Shown piece by piece: positions 52,564 to 61,151 of a stretch of 64,000 nucleotides of DNA (positions within the stretch are counted from its first letter, which is position 1; every line of letters begins with the position of its first letter). Both the position numbers and the translations under genes were made by a program. Where the stretch lies: assembly GCF_900167975.1 (NCBI RefSeq), contig NZ_FUZU01000001.1, positions 654,580 through 718,579 of the forward strand, given 5' to 3'. This DNA is from Ohtaekwangia koreensis (GTDB lineage Bacteria; Bacteroidota; Bacteroidia; Cytophagales; Cyclobacteriaceae). Below the pieces are notes generated by a model, which worked only from the letters and a program-made list of their open reading frames with translations, searched no databases and was not told the origin of the DNA.

Positions 52564-55500
52564 TTAAAATTTTATCCCGATCAACAACACGTCATCGGTT
52601 TGTTTATGATCGCCTCTCCAGCCTTCCCACTCTTCATCAAAGATAGTTACTGCATCGTTCATAGACGATGTATGAACTCGTTCGATTATTTCCCGTACAC
52701 GCTTCGGCCCGAACTTGCGTCCTTCCGGTCCACCAAACTGATCAGGGAAACCATCTGAACTAAAGTAGATAGAGTCACCTTCATCCAGCTTAACGTAGGT
52801 GTTGGTAAAGTTAGTTTGGTTCTTAAATATACCACCTCCTATCGGGAATTTATTACCTTTCACTTCCTCCATGTTACCACCCTTCATAATATATAGCGGG
52901 CGGTGAGCACCGGCATACTCTACTTCGCGGGTAGCCATGTTAATCTTACAAAGCGCGATGTCCATACCATCTTTTGTGGTGGAATCTTCATCCTGACGCA
53001 ATGTTGTCGTAACACCTTCATCGAGTAAGTCGAGAATTTTTCCGGGTTCTGTAATCTTACGACTTCTAACGATGTCATTTAACAGGAAGTATCCGATCAA
53101 TGATAACAAAGCTCCTGGAACACCGTGACCAGTGCAGTCAACAGCAGCAATAAAGATTTCTTCTTTGATCTGTACAAACCAAGGAAAATCTCCGGATACA
53201 ACGTCACGTGGTTTGTAAAGTATAAATGAATCAGGTAAAGCACGGTTGATCACTTTGCTATTCGGAAGTATCGCTGTCTGGATACGTTTCGCATAGTTTA
53301 TACTTTCTGTGATCTTCTTATTCTTATTCTGGATTTCAAGTTCGATCATCTTCCTTTCGGTGATGTCGTGAGAAACTACCAGTACTGATTCCAGTTTGTT
53401 AGACTCATCAAATTCAGGAATAGCGTTTACCTGCATGATACGCTTGCCCATCTCTGAAGGGAAGTCCATTTCAGTATCTGCTTTCTGATTGGTAGCATTT
53501 ACCTGCTCCACTACCTTTAACCATCCTTCCAATACCGATCCATCGAGTTCGACATCCTTCACTTTCTTATTGAGGAAGAATGCAGGTTGCTTGCCGGTAT
53601 ATTCTTCAATCACCGGGTTAATATAGGAGATCGATTCACCTTCCAGACGTGTGATAAGGTCAAGCGAGTTTTCGGAGAGCGCCTGCATCTTACTGCGCAT
53701 CCGTTGTTCAAGCTCAGCTCTTCTCTTCTCTGTGATGTCGCGAGAGTTAAGTATATATCCGTGGATCGCGGCATTGGACATAAAGTTTGTTCCTGTGGAT
53801 TCTATCCAAATGAAGCTTCCATCTTTTGTGCGATACTCGTATTGTGTAGTAACTTTTTCATCCGGGCTCTCGGTAAGTTTCCGGAAGAGATCTTTGAAGT
53901 TTTCGCGATAATCAGGATGTACCTTATCGATATCGCTTTTGCCGATCATCTCTTTCTGTCCATACCCAAGAATGGTTTCTACAGAAGGAGATATATAGCG
54001 TATACTTTCATCTTCTTCGTAGATCGTAATTACCTCTGACGCATTCTCAAGCAGAAGCTGCATCCGCTTTTGTGTGCGATTTACTTCTTCGATCTGCTCT
54101 TCGAGTTTTTGATTTGAACGTTGCAGTTCCTCTTGCGTAGCCTGCATTTCTTCTGCATTCTGACGAAGTACTTCCTGCTTTTCCTTCAACTCATTACTCA
54201 TCTCCTGCGATTCGGCAAGGAGTATACGTGTGCGTTCGTTTACCTTAATGTTAAAGATGGTACGGGCCAGTATAAGTGAAAGCTCCTGCACGAATTTTAC
54301 CTGTGATGGATCAAATTTCCGGAAGCCTGCAAATTCAAGTACACCGTATACTTCTTCGTTGGTAATGAGTGGAACAATCAATACGCATGTAGGGCGTTGA
54401 TCGCCAAGTATACCCGAAGTTATAGTTACATAATCCTCTGGAATTTCAGTTCGCATTACAGCATCTTTTTCTGCTGCTGCTTGTCCGATAAGACCTTCTG
54501 CGAACTTGAACTTTGCTTTTAAATACTTCTTACGGTTGTATGCATAGCTTGCACGCATTTCTATTACAGGAGGAGAATCTTCATCGTTCACCACATAGAA
54601 AGCTCCTTGTATAGCACCGATCTTTTCAAGTATAAATTTGATAACATCTTCACCGAGTGCATCGATCGAGTCGTGCATACGCAGAATCTCACTGATCTCA
54701 GCAACACCGCGTACAATCCAGTTACGTTCCTTATCTCTTCTTTCATTTTCAATCAGGTTGTTACGCATGTCGATAAGCGAAAGACCGAGTATATCATTTT
54801 CACTTGCAGGCTTGAACTCGGTATCATATTTACCTTCTCCAATACGTTTTGCAAACTCTGCATTGCCACGAAGGGTTTGTACAAGCTCATTTACTTTAGC
54901 ACCCATCTGCCCGAATTCATCGTTGCTTGTTTGATCTGTGCTTTCCGGTAACACACCTTGTGCAACAAGACTCACGGTATTTCGCATGGCATATAGAGGC
55001 CGTGTAAGCGAGCGTGAAAAAAGCATTGAAAGAAATACGGCTAGTGCTACGATGCAAAGTCCGGCATATAGAAATGTACCCATTAATCCCTTTGCGTCTC
55101 CATTGGCTTCGTCAAGATCCATCTTGGCGATAAGGGCCATGTTGTTGCCAACCTTGCGTGCTGTTTGCAGGATCGGTTTACCGTCAAGGTCTTTGCCTAT
55201 GGAAGCGACTTTCTTTCCTTCTACTGCATCGACAAAGGAGCTTATGAATGGCTCATTCGGATTATATAGTATAATAGCAGATGATGTATCTCCGCGTAAG
55301 GGACTAACAATGGCTACTTTTTTAGAAGCAGGATCAACACGTCCCAATAATGATTCTCCAGTTTGTCCAAGCCCATGGTAATTCTTAAGAATTTTATACG
55401 CAGAATTCAGATTCAGTTTTACAATGATAAATTGCTGGTTTCCACTGCTTGTGTTAAAAGAACCAGCTGCATAGGATATATAATTCTTTTTAGACTTGTC

Positions 55501-56031
55501 GCGAAAGATGGATGTAAAGTGTACTCCGTTCTTGGCGCGGTCAAATGTGATCCCATCGGGATCGATAAAATTTCCTTTTACTTCAGTATCTGTTGAAGCT
55601 ACAACAGCACCTGTAGGAGACGTGATTATAATTGCATCTACATCAAAGATAAATTTCTGTTCTTCCAGAAAGCCAGCGAGACTGCCATCAGTCGCGGAAG
55701 ATTCACCTACTGAAGCTGTGGTGGTATCTTCCTCTGCAGGAGGGCCTCCCATCATTGACATCATGTCCATGCCACCGGAAGCAGGTGCGCTTTCACCTTT
55801 CTTTAAGGTCTCTGAGTTTTTTAATACTTCTATAGTATTTGCTGCCTTGTCAAAGTAAGTATTGAGATAGGCTGCACGATTATCGGCCAGGGCATTGAGT
55901 GTAGCAGAAAATTTCTCCCGATTAGTCTTCAGGTTGTAATCGTAACTAAAAAAACTGATCGCGGCTACGGCCACGAGCGACACCGCGAGTATTAAAATTG
56001 TAATCTTGGTGCTGACGTTTATGCTTTTCAT
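52564..56031 (-). CDS. Sensor SpoIIE-family phosphatase (Cache-like/HAMP/GAF/PAS/PAS/PP2C), SiaA-like
   Basis: This 1155-residue membrane protein has TM1 (residues 9-29), a periplasmic sensor domain (about 30-315, probably Cache-like), TM2 (about 318-340), HAMP (about 340-395), a GAF domain (about 460-600), a coiled-coil (about 605-665) with EEMQATQEEL (627-636), two PAS domains (about 660-780 and 790-905) and a SpoIIE-type PP2C phosphatase (about 930-1155; DCTGHGVPGALLSL, DDVLLIGIKF). The periplasmic part has an unusual Met-rich insert at residues 85-98. It would dephosphorylate the SiaC-like protein in response to an extracellular signal. The gene follows the GAF gene by 22 bp. Confidence 0.87.
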   Translation of the reverse strand: MKSINVSTKITILILAVSLVAVAAISFFSYDYNLKTNREKFSATLNALADNRAAYLNTYFDKAANTIEVLKNSETLKKGESAPASGGMDMMSMMGGPPAEEDTTTASVGESSATDGSLAGFLEEQKFIFDVDAIIITSPTGAVVASTDTEVKGNFIDPDGITFDRAKNGVHFTSIFRDKSKKNYISYAAGSFNTSSGNQQFIIVKLNLNSAYKILKNYHGLGQTGESLLGRVDPASKKVAIVSPLRGDTSSAIILYNPNEPFISSFVDAVEGKKVASIGKDLDGKPILQTARKVGNNMALIAKMDLDEANGDAKGLMGTFLYAGLCIVALAVFLSMLFSRSLTRPLYAMRNTVSLVAQGVLPESTDQTSNDEFGQMGAKVNELVQTLRGNAEFAKRIGEGKYDTEFKPASENDILGLSLIDMRNNLIENERRDKERNWIVRGVAEISEILRMHDSIDALGEDVIKFILEKIGAIQGAFYVVNDEDSPPVIEMRASYAYNRKKYLKAKFKFAEGLIGQAAAEKDAVMRTEIPEDYVTITSGILGDQRPTCVLIVPLITNEEVYGVLEFAGFRKFDPSQVKFVQELSLILARTIFNIKVNERTRILLAESQEMSNELKEKQEVLRQNAEEMQATQEELQRSNQKLEEQIEEVNRTQKRMQLLLENASEVITIYEEDESIRYISPSVETILGYGQKEMIGKSDIDKVHPDYRENFKDLFRKLTESPDEKVTTQYEYRTKDGSFIWIESTGTNFMSNAAIHGYILNSRDITEKRRAELEQRMRSKMQALSENSLDLITRLEGESISYINPVIEEYTGKQPAFFLNKKVKDVELDGSVLEGWLKVVEQVNATNQKADTEMDFPSEMGKRIMQVNAIPEFDESNKLESVLVVSHDITERKMIELEIQNKNKKITESINYAKRIQTAILPNSKVINRALPDSFILYKPRDVVSGDFPWFVQIKEEIFIAAVDCTGHGVPGALLSLIGYFLLNDIVRSRKITEPGKILDLLDEGVTTTLRQDEDSTTKDGMDIALCKINMATREVEYAGAHRPLYIMKGGNMEEVKGNKFPIGGGIFKNQTNFTNTYVKLDEGDSIYFSSDGFPDQFGGPEGRKFGPKRVREIIERVHTSSMNDAVTIFDEEWEGWRGDHKQTDDVLLIGIKF

Positions 56032-56053
56032 AATACGCGTTGGACGCTTCTGT

Positions 56054-56818
56054 TTAGGCTCTTGTTGAAATTTTATCCGCTATTAACTCTGCTGATTCTT
56101 CTACAAACTTCCGCTGGTCTTCTGTCAGTGCAGTGAACGATGCAATCTCCACGATGCCCAGCACGCGGTCTTTCTTTATGGGTACAATCAAAAGATATTT
56201 AGGAGAGGCACTTCCTAATCCTGAGATGATCTTTACATATCCTTGCGGTACATCATCAACGTATAGCGTGCGCGCACCGGCTGCTGCTTGTCCGATAAGC
56301 CCTTCTCCAAATTCGTAACTGATTACGGTGCTCTCACCAATGGTAAGTGCATATCCGTTTTTCAATTCTACTTTGCGTTTGCCATCTTCTTCTTTCACTA
56401 TATAGATAGCACCCTGGCCAGCTTCGAGTTGCTTGCATACTGCTTGTAAACCTGCCTGAAAAATTTCCTTTTCAGTGCTGGCTTGACTCAGATTGCTTTT
56501 AACCGTATCCAGGCTAATAGAAGTTTTTCCTGCTTGTTCTGCCGCTTCACGCTCTGCAGACGCAGCATCCACAATTCTGTCGCGCATTACTATAATTTCT
56601 TTTTTATAGCGCAATGCAGAGAGTAGTGTAACTGCTCCCAATATGAATGTGAGAATGAGTATACTATATATGCTGATAAAATCAGACTGATAACCATCCG
56701 TCAGGCGTAAATTAGCCGGAAGCGAATAGATCAGATATAGGGAAACACCAATGCCTGCAGTGAAGAGCACTGCCAAGATCAGGTTCAGGTAATAGCGATC
56801 GTTAAATAGACCTGTCAT
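56054..56818 (-). CDS. Membrane GAF-domain protein
   Basis: This 254-residue protein has two N-terminal transmembrane segments (about 12-32 and 46-66), a short coil, and one GAF domain (about 105-254). The signature EFGEGLIGQAAAGARTLYVD and the later SGLGSASPKYLLIVPIKK are shared with the GAF domains of the two large sensors in this block. It overlaps the cheB start by four bases. It may be a small sensor input for the CheB/SpoIIE pathway; ligand is unknown. Confidence 0.8.
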   Translation of the reverse strand: MTGLFNDRYYLNLILAVLFTAGIGVSLYLIYSLPANLRLTDGYQSDFISIYSILILTFILGAVTLLSALRYKKEIIVMRDRIVDAASAEREAAEQAGKTSISLDTVKSNLSQASTEKEIFQAGLQAVCKQLEAGQGAIYIVKEEDGKRKVELKNGYALTIGESTVISYEFGEGLIGQAAAGARTLYVDDVPQGYVKIISGLGSASPKYLLIVPIKKDRVLGIVEIASFTALTEDQRKFVEESAELIADKISTRA

Positions 56819-57408
56819 CGATATTGTTTATCTAGTTCTTTTAAAAACTCTACAATTTGGTCAACCTTTAGCACATGATCAATTTTAGTTGCTGCCAGAG
56901 CCGCACGCGGCATGGTATCGATCATACACTCGGAAGGTTCCTGTACTATAGTTAATCCACCTCGGTCGTGTATATTTTTCATTCCCAGCGCACCGTCTTT
57001 ATTTGCACCTGAGAGAAGAATTCCGATCAGTTTCTCTTTATACACAAAGGCGCTTGTGCCTAATGTTATATCAATTGCTGGTCTGGAATTGTTGATCATC
57101 TCTTCTGTTGAAAGGGCGAAGTAAAGTCCAAGTTCCACTGACATATGATAATTGGCCGGAGCCAGGTATACACTGCCTTTTTTTATATTCTCTTTATCAT
57201 GGGGTTCCGTAACCTGCACAACGCTTTTAATTGAAAGGGCTTCCACAAAACCATTGCGCACATGCTTCAGCCTGTGCAAGCACATGATTATAGGTAACGG
57301 GAAACCTTTAGGCAACTGTGACAGGATTTTTACTACACCCTGGAAGCTGCCTGCTGACCCACCGATAACAACGGCTTTATAGCTGTTATTTAGGTTGTAC
57401 TTACTCAT
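56815..57408 (-). CDS. cheB: CheB-type protein-glutamate methylesterase, no receiver domain
   Basis: This 197-residue protein consists only of the CheB catalytic domain. The Ser-His-Asp triad is Ser18 (VIGGSAGSFQGV), His45 (CLHRLKHV) and Asp138 (SGANKDGALGM). A normal CheB has an N-terminal receiver of about 130 residues, absent here, so activity is not controlled by CheA phosphorylation. It lies between cheR and the GAF gene. Its substrate is unknown; the GAF/HAMP sensors encoded in this block are candidates. Confidence 0.9.
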   Translation of the reverse strand: MSKYNLNNSYKAVVIGGSAGSFQGVVKILSQLPKGFPLPIIMCLHRLKHVRNGFVEALSIKSVVQVTEPHDKENIKKGSVYLAPANYHMSVELGLYFALSTEEMINNSRPAIDITLGTSAFVYKEKLIGILLSGANKDGALGMKNIHDRGGLTIVQEPSECMIDTMPRAALAATKIDHVLKVDQIVEFLKELDKQYR

Positions 57409-57428
57409 TCGTAAAAGGCAAACTTCAC

Positions 57429-58250
57429 TTAATCTTTTATTTTCTTATAAATCTTCTCTTCGTTGTTCACCACGATGAAGCGGTTCGCATAGTCGCACCA
57501 GATCAGCGATTCTTTCGAACCAATAGCCAGGTACCCGTACTTGAATAAGCTCTCATGGAATTTTTTTAATACCTCGTTCTGCAAAGCCTGATTGAAATAG
57601 ATCATCACGTTACGGCATAGCACAAGGTCGAATTTGTTAAAGATGTCTCCAGTTACCAGGTCATGCCTGCGGAACGAAACATTCATCAGAAGATCTTTAT
57701 TGAAAACAGCGTTGCCGTTTTCTTCGCGGTAGTAGTCTTTGAAACTTCGTGTACCCTGAAAGCGGATATAGTTCTTTTCGTTGAGCTCCATATTCTTTAT
57801 TGGATATGTAGCCAGCTTCGCTTTATCAAGGATGTTTACATCAAGGTCGGTAGCAATAAGGGTAACGTCATGAAGTATACCCATCTCCTTCAACATGATA
57901 CACATCGAGACAACCTCTTCTCCGGAGGAGCAGCCTGCATGCCATATTTTAAATTGCTTATGGTTAAGCATGATGGCCGGGATGATCTCTTCGCGCATAA
58001 TGCGCCAGAAGCTCGGGTCACGGAACATCTCTGTTACGTTTACCGTAAGCTCATCCAGAAACTCATTGATGAACGAAGGTTGATCCACCAATTTTTTTAA
58101 AAGTGCATCAACGGAAAGTTTCTTCAATTCCATGATGCGGAGTACGCGCCTTTTAAAAGAAGACATCGCATAATTCCTGAAGTCGTAATTATACTTCTGG
58201 TAGATTAGCTCCGAGATTCTTTTAAGGTCAGCAATGTCGATATCGAGCAT
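57429..58250 (-). CDS. cheR: CheR-type protein-glutamate methyltransferase
   Basis: This 273-residue SAM-dependent methyltransferase has the CheR N-terminal helical domain (about 1-75) and the catalytic domain with IWHAGCSSGEEVVSMCIMLK, IATDLDVNILDKA, LVLCRNVMIYFNQALQ and YGYLAIGSKESLIW. It is a stand-alone enzyme with no C-terminal pentapeptide-binding TPR. It precedes cheB by 20 bp. No MCP is present in the window to be methylated. Confidence 0.93.
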   Translation of the reverse strand: MLDIDIADLKRISELIYQKYNYDFRNYAMSSFKRRVLRIMELKKLSVDALLKKLVDQPSFINEFLDELTVNVTEMFRDPSFWRIMREEIIPAIMLNHKQFKIWHAGCSSGEEVVSMCIMLKEMGILHDVTLIATDLDVNILDKAKLATYPIKNMELNEKNYIRFQGTRSFKDYYREENGNAVFNKDLLMNVSFRRHDLVTGDIFNKFDLVLCRNVMIYFNQALQNEVLKKFHESLFKYGYLAIGSKESLIWCDYANRFIVVNNEEKIYKKIKD

Positions 58251-58540
58251 GAACAGGTCTTTATAAAAAGGAACCCAAAATTAATTTCTCTGGTAAACTA
58301 CCGGATGGATTTGATCATTAAATCTTACATATGTTCAAAAGCATCTGTAGCACACAATTTTCTAAGTAAATCAAATTAACTAAATCGTCCTAATTAGTTG
58401 ATAAAAGGGGACTAAAAACTTTGAAAAAACGAATGGCAGGTCAAACACTGGAATTCGAAGTTACGCAATGCAAAGGCTAGTGAGTAATGTATATCCATCT
58501 ACTTCAAGACACCTTTACTTCCCGTCTTTCGGGCCATTTA

Positions 58541-60421
58541 TTACTTTAATTTACGATTAAGTTCTTCTTGTGTAATCTCCAGTGCTTTCAAATTTATTTT
58601 CAGCGTTTGGACAACCTCTTCTGCAATTTGCCAGTCATCGGCTTTCTCAGGTTTTTGAGAAAGTTGTTTTTCAAGGGCGTTAATCTTCTCCAGATGATCG
58701 CGTTCTTTGCGAATAAAGTCTGATGTTACCTCTTCTAATTTATCTGTAGTAACAGATGAGTTAACAGATTGTTGTTCTAACTCCTGTATACGTTCAATGT
58801 AGCCACGTTCTTTACGAGCAACTTCTTCTTGTGTGGCTTGTAGTTCCTCCATGTTCTGACGCATCTCTTCTTCCTGCGCGCGCATTTGTTCCGTCTGCGT
58901 CTGAAACTGTTCAATCAAATCTTTATTCTTCTCAGCAGCTTTAACCGATCCAATTGTGGAGGCAATGGTCTCTCCAAGTTTTTCTACGAATGCTATTTCG
59001 TGTGGCGCATATTCGTTAAAAGAAGCAAGCTCAACAATACCATAAATCTGAGTGTCGACTTTAAGTGGGACAATGAGGATAGACCTAGGGTTGGCGTCTC
59101 CTAAACCGGAAGTGATACGAATATACTCATCCGGAAAGTTCGTGTAATAATTTGTTTCTCCTTCAAGAAAAGTCTGTCCAAGAAGCCCTTCACCTAATTT
59201 GATCTTTCGTGTTTCATATTTCTTGATATCAAATGCAAACAACGATACCAGTTCGAGGTGCTTATTATACTCGTCATCATCATTGTAAATATAGAGCGCA
59301 CCCTGATTTGATTTGGTATACTGCGCGAGTGCGGCAATAACCTTATCACTTAAAGCAACAATGTTGTCATTCGAAGAGCGAAGAATGTCAACAAACTTAG
59401 CCAAGCCTTCATTGGCCCATTGACGCTTGCGTTCTTCTTCGTTCAATGATTTTAATTTGCCTTGCATGTCTATTAAAGAATCAGCAAGTTTATTCTTACC
59501 ATGATTATAGCGGCTGTCGAGCGATGCCTTGTAATCCATATCCAGATTGCCCTGTCCAATGGCAGTTACAAAGTCTGTGGCATCTTTTAAATTTTCAAGT
59601 GTCTCATTGATCTGCTCGGAGAGTTTACCAATTTCATTGGGAGCCGTGTTTGTAACCTGCTGGTGATTCGCTGTACTTAAGCGAAGTTTGTTGATAGGCT
59701 CAAGGACATATTTGTTGAATGCAAAGAAGATCAGCGTAAGCAAGGCAACATCAAAAATGATGATTGCAATTACCCAGCCGTGTACAGAAGATTTTTCTCT
59801 CCATACTTCTGTCTCCAGGTCGTCAAAGAGATTGTCGTACCATTGAGAAAGCGTAAGCGATAAACTTTCTTCCTTCAAGGCGGCAGCCGCCAACATTTTG
59901 GCTGACACAACCGGTTTAACTTCTGTAGGAGTTGCAACAGCAGGTGTGCTTGTGGTAGAGTCCGTAGTACTTTGTACCGGAACCTGAGCTTGGTCCGTTG
60001 TTGATGGAGTCTTATGTTGAAGCGCAAGAATATCGCGCACTGAAGCTTTATACTCTTCCCAATACTCTTTTAAATTGTCGTATGAAATTTTAGGAAGACG
60101 TGAAAGTGGTTTAAGAATCACATCGGTTCTATCTACGCGTCCGCCTTTTCCTAAAATCTCCAACAGGTGTTCCTGGTGAACAATTTTAGCTTCAATCTCT
60201 ACGGTAAGATCTTCATTATGGGCCAGGTGGCGTTGCACCAGCAAAGAAATTTGCTGACTTGAAAGTTCTGCACTGCGGGTAAAATCCAACTTCTGCTCCA
60301 CCTCATCGAGCACGTCAATGCGATGTTGAATAATATAGTATTCTGCGAAGTATATCAAAAACATTACAACGAGGAGATAGATACCGATCAGTCGCAGAGA
60401 AGTATTGCGCAGAAATTTCAT
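58541..60421 (-). CDS. Membrane HAMP/GAF sensor with long C-terminal coiled coil
   Basis: This protein of about 626 residues has TM1 (about 10-26), a periplasmic domain with a Ser/Thr/Val/Pro-rich segment (about 140-172), TM2 (about 214-236), HAMP (about 237-290), a helical linker, a GAF domain (about 350-490) and a coiled coil to the C-terminus (about 495-626) with EEEMRQNMEELQATQEEV (517-534). There is no kinase, cyclase or MCP signalling domain, so the output must pass through protein contacts. The frame extends three codons to a TTG at 60430; the ATG at 60421 is preferred. It lies 290 bp upstream of cheR with its own likely promoter. Confidence 0.8.
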   Translation of the reverse strand: MKFLRNTSLRLIGIYLLVVMFLIYFAEYYIIQHRIDVLDEVEQKLDFTRSAELSSQQISLLVQRHLAHNEDLTVEIEAKIVHQEHLLEILGKGGRVDRTDVILKPLSRLPKISYDNLKEYWEEYKASVRDILALQHKTPSTTDQAQVPVQSTTDSTTSTPAVATPTEVKPVVSAKMLAAAALKEESLSLTLSQWYDNLFDDLETEVWREKSSVHGWVIAIIIFDVALLTLIFFAFNKYVLEPINKLRLSTANHQQVTNTAPNEIGKLSEQINETLENLKDATDFVTAIGQGNLDMDYKASLDSRYNHGKNKLADSLIDMQGKLKSLNEEERKRQWANEGLAKFVDILRSSNDNIVALSDKVIAALAQYTKSNQGALYIYNDDDEYNKHLELVSLFAFDIKKYETRKIKLGEGLLGQTFLEGETNYYTNFPDEYIRITSGLGDANPRSILIVPLKVDTQIYGIVELASFNEYAPHEIAFVEKLGETIASTIGSVKAAEKNKDLIEQFQTQTEQMRAQEEEMRQNMEELQATQEEVARKERGYIERIQELEQQSVNSSVTTDKLEEVTSDFIRKERDHLEKINALEKQLSQKPEKADDWQIAEEVVQTLKINLKALEITQEELNRKLK

Positions 60422-60532
60422 AATCCCCAAGTAAACTAAAATACCCTAAACGCCAAAACGGCTGTATGAAAAAGGGTGAAAGTGAAAAATTGAAGAAGTG
60501 GTTTCCTGATCAAAACAGTATTTCAAATCAGA

Positions 60533-60997
60533 TCATAAACTGGCACTTGTGAAGCCAAAGGGAAGCAATGATAAAGCAGAAGGCGCTTTGATCCATTGAT
60601 GCTGCTGGCTCTGCATAATGATCTCAATGGGTGTTTTCTGGCGGTTTTCAAACTCCAACAACACCTGACGGCATTCGCCACAGCAGGTAGCGGGAGTTAA
60701 TTCACTCTCGCCACGCCTTTGCGCTGTCACGGCAACTTTAAGAATCGTAACATTTGGATAAAGTGAGTACGCTGAAAATAATGCTACTCGCTCCGCACAC
60801 AACCCGGAAGGATAAGCAGCATTCTCCTGATTCATGCCTGTGATGATGGAACCATCGTCCAGTAGCGCAGCAGCACCAACCATAAAGTTAGAGTACGGTG
60901 CATAGGCATGTGCGAGCGCTTCCTTCGCCTTTAAGACAAGTTCTTTTGAATGATCGTCCAGGTCACTGAGTTGATTAACAATTATAAATTCTTTCAT
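60533..60997 (-). CDS. cdd: Cytidine deaminase
   Basis: This protein of about 154 residues deaminates cytidine to uridine in pyrimidine salvage. The zinc site is visible in NQENAAYPSGLCAERVALF (Cys and catalytic Glu) and PATCCGECRQVLLEF (two Cys). AYAPYSNFMVGAAALLDDG is the family N-terminal signature. The ATG at 60997 (MKEFIIVNQ) is preferred over a TTG at 61021. Confidence 0.94.
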   Translation of the reverse strand: MKEFIIVNQLSDLDDHSKELVLKAKEALAHAYAPYSNFMVGAAALLDDGSIITGMNQENAAYPSGLCAERVALFSAYSLYPNVTILKVAVTAQRRGESELTPATCCGECRQVLLEFENRQKTPIEIIMQSQQHQWIKAPSALSLLPFGFTSASL

Positions 60998-61138
60998 AGT
61001 GAGCGTCTTTAAAAAAATCAAAAGTTAGTGAAAAAGCGATAGCAAAATGCATCACGCACAAAGCATATCGTTCCTACTTTCGGCTTTATGTTTTCTCCTG
61101 TAGTTTTACACGTTGCAGTATGGCTACATTTAAATTTT

Positions 61139-61146
61139 TAGATTTG
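61139..61146 (+). promoter_or_regulatory. Possible -7 promoter box upstream of the saccharopine dehydrogenase gene
   Basis: TAGATTTG matches TAnnTTTG exactly and lies 5 bp before the ATG. The nearest TTG (61113-61115) is 23 bases upstream, longer than usual. A transcript from here would be almost leaderless, so support is weak. Confidence 0.2.
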
Positions 61147-61151
61147 ATTTC

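Noticed and set aside
58424-58480. 19-codon frame starting at TTG (LKKRMAGQTLEFEVTQCKG)
   Set aside because: It lies on the strand opposite to the cheR block, has no TM or motif, and is too short to support.
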